A stretch of DNA of 64,000 nt from Marasmius tenuissimus. Lineage: Eukaryota; Basidiomycota; Agaricomycetes; Agaricales; Marasmiaceae. Below the pieces are notes generated by a model that was given only the letters and a program-made list of their open reading frames with translations, was not told the DNA's origin and ran no database searches. Every line of letters begins with the position of its first letter. Within the stretch, counting starts at the first letter, position 1. Location of the stretch: positions 2,852,001 to 2,916,000 of the forward strand of contig JAQOTA010000053.1 in assembly GCA_029532415.1 (NCBI GenBank). Direction: 5' to 3'. Below are positions 33,817 to 43,776 of the stretch, piece after piece. The translations under genes and the position numbers were made by a program.

Positions 33817-35071
33817 TATTAGAGTGTAGAAGTAAGTAGTAAGTAGAAGTACAAGTCGAAGCCTGAAGGGTATAAGTCAGCGCTTGAATCAGCTCGCATC
33901 ATGACTGCGATTATCCAATCGAAACTTTTGTTTATGCTTGTTTGCCGAGACGGCCAGACCCTATTCCCACGGGTTCCCTCGCCCCGGAACACCCATAACC
34001 ACCCATTCTCGTGTGCTTGGAGGCCACAGTACATCATTCTAGTAGGTTCCTTGCTGCTCTACACATTCTCCACTCGCTACACCCTGCGTCCTTATTCTAA
34101 TCGGCGGGACACTAGGTCTGGGCACATCCCGGACAAACAGGGATATCATCAACCATTCAACCATTCGGGTGTGTGTTTACCCGGGGCACCGTTCCTTTAC
34201 CCGACACAGGATCGGACATGAACGGCGTGTTTTACCCTCCAGCTCTTGGTCGACCTCCGCAGCCAGGCGACGGGCACATCTCTGTTCCCCGGAATCGCTC
34301 GTCGCACTGCTTGCGCACTTGGTCAAGACAGAATGGCCTTCCGAACGACCAGCTTTTGCTCATGATCTGTGCTGTCGCCGATGTCGGAGGATGATTCGTC
34401 ATTGCATTCATGCGATTCGCCGTTCCTGGTGGAAGTGGATATCCAAAGGTGCTCGTGGGGCTATACCTTCCTATCTTGTTGTCATTCCATGCGAATCGCG
34501 ACGTAGAGAGGCCATGAAGGGTCATGAGTATCAATTTGGCTCTGGGACAGGGGAGCACGATCGGAAACTACTCGGAAATGGTACCAAAATGGTACCGAAG
34601 GTAGGGGCATGAGGCTCAACTCCTGGGCAACCCCAGTCTTGTCCCAGTCTCCAAACGCCACACAAAGGACGATATACTAAGGATCGCACTAAGTGCCCCG
34701 CGTCAGGGGGTCCAGGTTACTATATTCAACTATCGATCCCGCTTTGAGTTTAAACATGAATACTTATAGAGCCCCAATCATTGATAACGCAATTGGTACG
34801 GGTTGCAACCACTCAGTGTGGCATCGGTCGTTCCCGCCGCCACAAACTCAACTCCCTGGCGCAGGCAAAGACTTGTCGAATGCCCTGGTCGCCAACAGGA
34901 GTGGGATGTGACTTGGATGCAACACGGAAATCAGGGACAACCTCCGGAAGCTTCGACGGAGAAAGGGAGGGGCTCCGCGACGTCTGGTTTCTGTGGCCTG
35001 CGTGCATCATTTGGACATGTACATTAGTGAAGGACAAGGAAGTATGGTGCTATATGGTACATTGAAAGTAG
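33817..35071. other. 1.25-kb intergenic stretch
   Basis: Upstream of the SFP1-like gene and downstream of the ABC transporter. No gene recognised. A small repeat, ATGGTACC, occurs twice at 34577-34596. Confidence 0.5.
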
Positions 35072-38000
35072 TCAAGGTGTACGACAGAACATGGAAGCGA
35101 GCACAGAAATGTCCCTGTAACGTATGTACATTTTCTGCTTGAAACTGAAATTCACATTGGTGAGAGGATACGAAATCTGTTTGGAAGGCCTGGCATGAAT
35201 ATGAAATACAACAATCTCTTCCTTCTCAATCTTTTCGAACCCGAAGAGAGACATAGAGGCTAGAGAAGTAGAATGTCAGTCAGCTTATCCCATCGACAAC
35301 CAAGAGAGGAAAACGACTCGAAGCCCTCCGCGTCCCGCACGGGAAATTCAAGGCGAAGGAGTCAACGAATAAGGGGACCAAGGGAAACACCACTCACCCA
35401 ATCCTATAGATCAAGTTGATCGAGACCAGAATCGCAATCCACTTTCCGTACGATATCTCGCGGATCTCCAGGTAGTTAAGCACATCATCCCCGGAGACCG
35501 TGCACGTTATGGGCGTCGATGATGGATAAGCGCATTCGCATGCGTTCGAACATTGGAAGGTCAGTCCACGGAGATCAGACTGGAAATGTCGGAACAGCGT
35601 GTACATATCAGAGCTCCGTTATCACAGAGGAGATAGAAGACCTGGGTACTTACGTTCGTGAGCAAGTCGAACGCGTAGTGTTGGTAATCCATGTAGTGGA
35701 AAGAATAGAACCAGAACCTTGGTAGAGATCGGGCTTTGATACTGCAGAACTGTATGTTAGGCCGGTCAGAGAAGGGTCCAGGATGTTGTGGCACGTACAA
35801 GTAACCCCCAACACTCATCCAGAAACCATTCAAGCTGATTTCCGGAAGATTAAGCCAAATGGGAACGGTATACAGATATAAAAGGACGTACAAAGCACCG
35901 ATTGCCAATGCTGCGACAAAGACCGGCAGCAGAGCAGCAACTATCAGGCACTGCGTCTCAGCGGCGAAAATCGTGAGATACAAGAAAGCCAAATATCGGA
36001 AGAATGCAGCCCCGCCTGTATGGAGGCCCTGTAAAGTAGACGGGTGAGAAGGATTTAGGCATGGAAGTGACACCACGTACGATTGCCCAATAGCTGATGA
36101 GGAGAAACACCAGTGTACAACCCAACATGAAGGGTATGTTCACCATTGTATTGGCGAGTACGAAAGGCAGTGTAGAATATAACCCATTTTTCTTCTCGCG
36201 GTAAAAGACCGATCGTTCTTCCAAGACTGAGAAGGGTTCGGATGTCAGAGATGTCAGAGGACAGGATGAATTGACGAGACGATTAGAAGCGGCGACCCAC
36301 ATGACGGTATTCCGGCGACGGACATCTATGTTCGGGAACATATCAACAAAGTTGAACGGGCATTCTCAAATCGAAAGAGACGTGACAGGAGGAACGCACG
36401 AAAGAAAGGAAAGCCGCACTGTAGAAGTGCACTGAAAGACGGTCATTTATCGTAGAGTCATCGGTTCCCAGGTTGATCCAAATGGTCCTGTCAGATAGAA
36501 GAAGTTGAGGCGATATAGCTCAAAGCCGCAGTGAACATGAACGTACGCCAGCATCAAGCCCATTCCTAGAAAAGCCTGCGATTAGTTTGGAGGTCTTATG
36601 AGCAGAACGAGCTTCGTACCAGCGTACATTCCTACTCGAACACCATACGCCAATAGATTTCTTGCGTAATTGAGAGCCGAACGTTCAGAGAGGACGAGCG
36701 TGTTCCAGACCAAGGTGCCAACCACCCCAGCTTTCCCTAGATCGCGTCCCCCGTTTCCAATTCCCGAGGACATTGCTATCTTCTCCGGATATGGATTCGT
36801 AGGTGCAAAATTCGGATCGTCCGGAGAAAGGGTGGAAATGTATTGTTGTCGGAATTCTGTGGCTGTCGAAGTGCTTGCACCGGCGTTCTCGTTAGAGGCA
36901 GAGAAGTCCTCGTTCAAGAAGTTCATAGCATGTTCCGTAGGCGTAGACTGGTTGCCATCGGGAATGTTTGAAGGTTGAGATTCTTTTCCGCTATAAGTTG
37001 AAGGACTTACGAATTTATTGACCGGTTTACCCCAGCTTTCGAAGAAGCTCTCAAGACTGTCGACAGGACCCGAATAGCATACCTGCCCTCGAGAAAGCAT
37101 GAGGAGGTTCGTGAATTGGGATATGGTCTCGAGCGACGGCTGATGTATTGTAGCAATGACTGTCATGCCTTCTGCAATGGCCAAGGTCCGAATTGCAGAC
37201 ACGACTTCTCGAGCTGACGTGCTATCCAGCTAGATAGAGAAAGAAAAGATGATCGGCCTGGTAAAAAGCTTCAGATGAATGTTGGACATACGCCAGACGT
37301 CACTTCATCCAAGAACAGGATACGCCTAGATGCGAAGATGCCAGTGAGCGATGAGCGGTGTCAAATAGTCGGAGGGGTTGGACTCACGGAAAGGTCACCA
37401 TCGCACAGGCAGCGGTAACGCGGCGTTTCTGGCCTAGGGAGTCACAAATCCATTAGCCTTTATGGTGGGTTTCAAGAACCCACATACCTCCGGAAATTCC
37501 TCTTTGAATAGGTGTTCCAATTCGTTGGTCCGCACAAGTTGAGAGGCCCAAAGCTTTCAGAACGCGGTCGACCCGATTACTGACTTCTTTCCTCTTCAAC
37601 AGTGGTGAACTGAATGAGGATGAACTCATCAGGACCGAAAAGGCGTTGATAGTAGAATGAAACACACTGGAGTCTGAGCGCGTACGAGACTGTCTCGCGA
37701 ACAGTCAGCACGCCGAGTAACGCGTCTTCCTGTTCGACGAATGCAGAAAGCTTGTACATGCTATCTGCGTTTAGTGACCGCCCATTAAGGTAAGCCTAAT
37801 CATCGGAGATCAGACGCATTTGTTAGCCCAGTCTGAGAACAATTCAAAAATCAACGCCCGCTTACTGCTGCTCCAGGTGCTGCGGTCTTCCTGTAAGCCA
37901 TCAAGTCGAGAAGTGTGCTTTTCCCTGATATGTAGGGACAGATCGGGTTAGTGTGCGGCGAGGATATATTCAGGGACATGATAGACACTCGCCTGCGCCT

Positions 38001-38288
38001 GAAGGGCCCTACAGTACACAATCAATCAGAAACGAAACGAAAAACCAAGACAGAATAAATGGAATATGGGGCTCGTACCATGATAGCCAATAGTTCCCCA
38101 GGTTTAACACGCACGGAAATATCGTCCACCAATGTTCTCTTCTCCCCGCTCTTCTCGGATATATGATAGCTCAAGTGCTCGAAGGAGAGCACGGTCCCGT
38201 TCCCTGTCGAACTCGGCTTCAGGTACTCGACCAGAGCGATATCGTCGTGGCAGGAGGATGTCGGTGTGTGGCGATTGCTCAAGGACAT
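35072..38288 (-). CDS. ABCG (White/ADP1-type) half-size ABC transporter
   Basis: Membrane ATPase with one nucleotide-binding domain followed by one membrane domain. From the ATG at 38288: VLSFEHLSYHISEKSGEKRT, LVDDISVRVKPGELLAIM, then Walker A GPSGAGKSTLLDLMAYRKTA, SAFVEQEDALLGVLTVRETV, the ABC signature GISGGQKRRVTAACA, Walker B RILFLDEVTSGLDS, and the H-loop TVIATIHQPS. The membrane half includes TIWINLGTDDSTINDRLSVH, FLEERSVFYREKKNGLYSTL, SYWAIGLHTGGAAFFRY, LPEISLNGFWMSVGGYLY and the cysteine-rich loop FQCSNACECAYPSS. Intron 37925-37992 lies inside Walker A and has GC-AG ends (gcgagt...tcag): its GT alternative would break the motif. All other joins are GT-AG and in frame. The terminal exon, SLFGFEKIEKEEIVV onward, is the least certain. 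The frame also extends upstream to 38411, but TATA placement favours 38288. Confidence 0.87.
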
Positions 38289-38353
38289 GTTTAGAAAAAA
38301 GAGAGGGAGGAATTGGAACTCGAAGTCGAAGAAAGATACCAAGGGCGAGTCGT

Positions 38354-38361
38354 TATTTATA
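38354..38361 (-). promoter_or_regulatory. TATA box of the ABCG transporter gene
   Basis: TATAAATA on the minus strand, 66 bases before the ATG at 38288. It lies inside the longer open frame, which argues against the upstream start at 38411. Confidence 0.6.
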
Positions 38362-39322
38362 CCTCGGGCATAAGCGCCGCAAGTTCTGGAGGGCCTGGAA
38401 GGAATTGACAAGATGAATGCTGGAATGGACTATCGATCGGAAGCCGGTGCAAGCCGCTCATTACTCAGGTTCTCACAGCCACTTTGGCATCCAGTGACCT
38501 TCAGTGACTGCTCTGACTGTAGCAGAAGTAGGGCTTCGAAGGGCTTTGATGTTCTCTGTCCACTTGACAGGCCAGAAATTTGCATATTCGGAGCACACAT
38601 GCACATCTTGATGAGGAATCAAAGGAGATCTTTGTGATACCCACTCTGAATTGTGTGCATAAACGGGTCTACCGAGCATTCTAGAGGGCAGATTCCGAAT
38701 TCAAGGCTTTGAATCTGTAAGCAATTCCGAATTGTTGGTGGCAGGCGGAGCATTGCGGGAATGAAGATATTCGGAATGCGGAAGACCCTAATGGTCAGTA
38801 GCCTCAAGCATGCCAAGGACGTTGCTGTGCTGCAATCTTGCATCGAGTAAAACTGAGGTCGAACTCCCAAAGTTTGTCCTCTATCCGCAGAAAAATCGAG
38901 TGGAACTATTCATTCCTTCCTTTGAAGCATAGACGCCTCCTCGGTGGCACAGATTTAGATCTCGGACCTCATGCCTCAGGCTTCAGGTCTCGAGGCACCG
39001 TAACCAGAGACTAGCCGGTCAGAGAAGGTAGGTAGCGGCGATTGGGGAGATGCACAAGGACTCAATCATGCGACAGGGCATTTTCCGGTTTTATTGCATC
39101 AAACGGCATGATTAGACCTGAGGTGGAACCAAGAGAGCTGTATTCTTGCCTAGAGAGAGCACAGGTAGTAGAACTACACGCACTGGTGCAATGTGTGGCC
39201 GGAAAAAAAATCTCAACACTGACAGGGTGATGGTGGTTGTAGAGCCGGAGAACGTCGCTGCCGGCCGGCATCAATAGTATCAGGGTGGCTCGGGTTCTTC
39301 CATCCCAACTTGAACTTGCTTG
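38362..39322. other. intergenic region between divergent genes
   Basis: About 1 kb upstream of both the ABCG gene (-) and the membrane protein gene (+). A CTCAGG/CCTGAG-rich patch at 38965-38995 is partly palindromic. No gene seen. Confidence 0.45.
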
Positions 39323-40504
39323 ATGTTCCTCCAAAGGACTCTACTTCGTCTCTTCAAGCTCGCTCTTTACGCTCTTTTTGCCTGGCTTTCAGTATTAGTA
39401 CTATATCTTTCATTACCCTCTCCAGTTCCTGACGATGCCTCGGTAATCGCCTCCCTACAATCAGGCCGAACAGTCACCAGGGTGTTCGCCAAGCAGTTCT
39501 TCCCAGCCGCCGACAGCAGACAATCAGTCATCATCGAGTTCAAGCTAATCCATGAAGAGTCTTCAGGTGCATCAACATTGCTTTTCGGTGGAGGATACGA
39601 CCCTCTCGACAAGGTCAACGCTCTCTTGGAATCAGACCCCACCCCGAACATCCCCATCCATTATTCCAACGTATCTTTGGACGACTTTGGCTCGGACGCC
39701 GTTCAAATTTCACCCGTAGTTACATTGCCTATCCCCTCAGGAGACATGGATGGCTTGGTCCCTCCATATGTCGCCACTGCCGATGCAGCACTGCTATACT
39801 GGTGGACGAGTCACGACGCAACCTTGATTTCCTTTCGAGTGAGGAAAGTTCCAGAGGAGAAATTGGTTGAGGTCTGGCCTGATTCGGGTTACTGGTATGG
39901 TGACCACGACAAGGTGAGCCCTCCTTCGCTTTCAATTTGACTCTGCTGAATAACTTTGTAACGATCATAGACGGGAACCCCATCCGGATCCCAATTTCCA
40001 CTCTTATCCGTGAAGTTCGACAAACCCGAGAATCTACCCAGCTTCTCGTTCCCTCCATATCCTTCTTCCTCGTCGCCATCAATCACCTACAGGCTACGAC
40101 TCAACGCTTTACTCTTTCTATTACCACTTGGTGCGATAGGAATGCTTCTCTTCTCAGCATTCTCCGGCATATTACATGGAATACTTGAGCTGGTCTACCT
40201 GATCCTCAATATAGCTGCCCTCGGATTCGTATGCGTCGCAGTGTACGGAATCTACTGGTGGATCAAGAACGAGAGACCTCGGATGTCAGTGTCGCTCACT
40301 GATGTACGGGAGGTTTTGGATAACACTTTGGACAATGTGAGAATGAGGTCGGAAGCACGAGAGCAGGAGGGTATCGACCTGGAGGCACAGAATTGTGAAA
40401 GAGATGGTGTCGAGTCTGTTGGTGCACAAGATCAGGCGGCTAGTAAGTCGCCAGAGAACCCGGCCGGTGAAGTTGGAAACGTAGCGACGGGGGCTGTTGG
40501 TTAA
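39323..40504 (+). CDS. uncharacterised integral membrane protein
   Basis: No family recognised. Two exons: 39323 to about 39912 and about 39971-40504, joined by gtgagc...atag. Product about 375 residues. An N-terminal signal anchor (FKLALYALFAWLSVLVLYLS) precedes a roughly 190-residue soluble, likely lumenal or extracellular domain (VIIEFKLIHEESSGASTLLF, DDFGSDAVQISPVVTLPIPS, ADAALLYWWTSHDATLISFR, VWPDSGYWYGDHDK). Then come two or three membrane segments (NALLFLLPLGAIGMLLFSAF, LELVYLILNIAALGFVCVAV) and an acidic, Glu-rich cytoplasmic tail. The start at 39323 directly precedes the hydrophobic anchor. The layout is conserved-looking, but I cannot name it. Confidence 0.75.
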
Positions 40505-41919
40505 CACTGATCTGATTATATCTTACAGTCACTGGGTAATGGGATCAATGGGATCATGTTACACTGCTATCCACCAGAGAATCCTTGAACTAATATCAAT
40601 AGTTAACAGGGGTCGCTCAAGTCTTGCTCCTAGCGGGTGACCCTATTCGCACGGCGACGCTTCGATCGCTCTACAAAGGTCTGTACATTGGGTTTGGGTC
40701 AAGCTAACATGGTAGACGAGGGAATCTGACCTTGAGACTAAGTTCGTGATGTTGTGAACGAGACGTGGGAAGGATGAAACGCGTCGCATGGTGCGGCTCG
40801 CGGACACAGTACTGGCACTGATGAACTTAATTCTCCAATAGATTTCCAGTATCAGGTCAAATTGTACATAGTCCAGGTCTATCCCGGCTTTGACTTGGAC
40901 TCGTGGTCAAGTTTCAGCGTTCGGCTTCCGAACATTAGCATCATGGGAAGGCAACTGAAATGGCGGAACGAGCTCTGGCCTCAAACGCAGACCCTTCCCT
41001 GTCATTCAAATGGTGTTTAGCTCTTCAAATCCATACGGGCTCAAAAATCATGTCTTGATGATTGGTTGTTCTAGATCTCTATGTCACCCAGAGCTTCTCA
41101 TCACACTCGGCTCTATTTCTCTCTCTCCCGGCGCGTTTCCGTGGCAAATATTCATGACCTTGTGGTTGATCTCGGGAAGATCATTCTTCGTCCGTGATGG
41201 TTCAGAACGGGAGCCTTCTCGCTAGAGGAAGACCTCAACAAATGCTGGTTCTGAAAGCTGATGAAGTCGTGCTTGTGTTCCAGAAACGAATAGGATATGT
41301 CGAGAATGTACATGGATGTATCCAACGACAGCAAAACGCGTCAAAACTCCATGAACGCTCAACTACACGTTCGTGTTTCGACGCGTGCGTTACGCCTCCT
41401 AGCCCCAGTTGGAGTACATACGCAAGTACGTCATATGTTTTCTGCGTGTTTGAACCCTTTCTGCGCAGCATTAAATTTATCACCGGGGAGGAAGCAAGCA
41501 TTGGCTTGTCGTCGCGAGTAAGCATTTCTCGTCCGAATCATCCCAAGACGAGTCTAAGCCTCTTCGGTACCACGATGGTTCGCCCTCTGGATCAAGAGTT
41601 TGTACACAGCTTCATTTAAATATGCATGCTTGGATCTCCACTCCGACATGGGGTGAATATCTTCAATTATCGGTGCCCATGCGTTCCTGGATCCCCGAAT
41701 CACTGTTGTTGCACATGAAGCTTGTTGACAATTGAGAGTTAGTTATATTTCTGGCACTACTCAACGCCACATTCAGGCTTCAAGGGTGTGGCTTCCTCTC
41801 GGAATTGGACCAGATGCCGGGGCGAAAGGATTCGCTCCACCACGAGTCCACCACGAGTCACGGCGGACTCATGACAACCATGTCTTGGAAGGATAATATT
41901 AGTTACGGCTACCAGGAGG
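40505..41919. other. 1.4-kb intergenic stretch
   Basis: No gene recognised; the open plus-strand frame at 41194-41619 shows no motif. A CCACCACGAGT direct repeat occurs at about 41838-41860 near the thaumatin-like gene promoter. Confidence 0.5.
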
Positions 41920-41927
41920 TATAAAAG
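41920..41927 (+). promoter_or_regulatory. TATA box of the thaumatin-like gene
   Basis: TATAAAAG lies 104 bases before the ATG at 42024 and is followed by a pyrimidine-rich leader. Confidence 0.7.
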
Positions 41928-42023
41928 CTCACAATAGTCCAGGCATTTCCATCATCGTCTCGCTCTTCATCCCTCCTTCCTCGCACCAAACAGCAACTAA
42001 ATACTCCTCCGCCAACTAACAAC

Positions 42024-43317
42024 ATGATAGGACTCCTTGCTTTTGTTACCCTGGCCGTCGCTTCAGGCTCTGCCAGCGCTCGTACTTTCACTGTAAAGAA
42101 CAACTGCGCCTACACTATCTGGTGCGTGGGCATGTTTATTCACGTCCCGGCCCTCACTCATTCTCTACCGATGCCGCAGGCCTGGTGTATGTGATCGACA
42201 AGGACCTGCTCGTCTGGTACTAACCCCATCGTAGATGTTCACTGATCCCAACGTCGGACCCGCTCGTCCCGATCATGCTACTGGGTTAGCCTATCCTCTC
42301 TACATCTCCGTACGGCAACGTGATACTAACTCGTCTCCAATGCTGTAGATGGGAAGCCCCTTCTGGTAGCTCCGTCCAGTTCAACGTTCCAAATGACTGG
42401 AAGGCCGGACGTATCTGGGTGAGACGCTCTTATGCGCTTGGCGAGTCGATCGAGCTATGACACTCATCGCCATTCGACCGAATACGAGTAGGGACGTACA
42501 AGTTGCGACTTCTCCACCAACCCCGGACCCACCTCGTGTGTGACTGGTGGATGTAACGGTGGTCTTGAATGCGCCGCCCAAGCTGGAACTGTTGGTCTTA
42601 TTATTACATTATCTTGTCTCCGTGCGTTGACGATGACCTCCGACATATAGGGCGTACCGCCCGCTTCCCTCGCAGAATGGACTTTGTCTGGGGACGGAAA
42701 TCGAGACTTCTACGATGGTGAGCAGGAGCTACAGTTGTATCCACCGCTATGCTTACCATGGTCTATCAAGTTTCTCTCGTCGACGGTTACAACTTGCCGA
42801 TGGCCATCACGAACAACGTCGGGTGCCCTGTCGCTGACTGCCCCGTGGATTTGAATGCAAACTGTTCGTTCGTTTCACCTCAAAAGATCCTAAAAGTCTG
42901 ACTCGTTTTGTGCAGGCCCAGCTGAACTTCGTGGTCCTGCGGCACCCGATGGCAACAACGCTGGATGCAAGAGCGCTTGCCTTGCGAACCTCGACGGAAA
43001 CCAAGGTACGTCTTTATGACTTCAAGTAAAACTTGCTCGCTCCAACTCAACTCGCTCGCCCTCTAGCCGACTCCGCCAATTGCTGCAGCGGCAGCCACAA
43101 TACTCCGGAGACCTGCCCCGCTTCCGGCGTTCAATTCTACAGCTACTTCAGTCCGTACCTCCCACCGCGTTGTCGATGACCCTTCACTGACCACTCAATG
43201 ACAGAGGATAACTGCCGCAACTCCTACGCTTATGCTTACGACGAAGCCAGTCAGACCGCTCTCTGGACTTGCGATTCCGGTTTGAATGCCGATTACACTC
43301 TTACTTTCTGCCCTTGA
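42024..43317 (+). CDS. secreted thaumatin-like protein
   Basis: Extracellular disulfide-rich beta-sandwich protein of the thaumatin/PR-5 family, some members of which bind or cleave beta-glucan. The signal peptide MIGLLAFVTLAVASGSASA is followed by RTFTVKNNCAYTIWPGMFTD, DHATGWEAPSGSSVQFNVP, GRIWGRTSCDF, GPTSCVTGGCNGGLECAAQ, LAEWTLSGDGNRDFYDVSLV, DGYNLPMAITN and the C-terminal DNCRNSYAYAYDEASQTALW then TCDSGL and TLTFCP. The REDDD-type acidic cleft is only partly checked: the Arg (GRTSC) and Asp (DFYDVS, DNCR) positions are present. About 245 residues in ten exons; nine small GT-AG introns were placed, each confirmed by frame and by cysteine spacing. Cysteine content fits eight disulfides. Confidence 0.92.
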
Positions 43318-43500
43318 TTGGCTGAACCCGAATAAGGAAGACGAGGTTAATAGGTTGACTGTAACAAATTTGTACCCTCCAATATACCACTTGAACTACA
43401 AGATTGTCCATTTCCGTCTCTGTTGGTATATGCAAGCTTCTATCTAAAGGGAGCTGGGTCTGGTTTGTGCCATGGCCCATCTGGCCGCTGGTGGGCAAGT

Positions 43501-43541
43501 GGGAGGCACCCATGGGTGAGCCTCCCGGGCGCCGTCCCGGG
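43501..43541. repeat. nested GC-rich palindromes upstream of GUT2
   Basis: GGGAGGC (43501-43507) pairs with GCCTCCC (43520-43526), enclosing the perfect palindrome ACCCATGGGT. It overlaps a second inverted pair CCCGGG (43524-43529) and CCCGGG (43536-43541). The patch lies about 235 bases before the GUT2 start codon. Confidence 0.75.
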
Positions 43542-43776
43542 CCGGCGGAAACATGGTCCGCTATGATGACTATGACGAGGCCTTGGTAGATATTTAACCA
43601 AGCGACCGTCTGCATGATAGGCCTCCGAATTTATTTCCCTCATCACCCGCACGAAGAAGGGCAGCTTCGCGTCCAAGGATTCGAGTTCTTTCGAACGTGC
43701 GTGAGTTTCCCTCAACCAACGCGGCAAATTATCGGGAGGAGTTCGTCGAATAGCTCCTCGTCTGTTCCCTTCTCCT

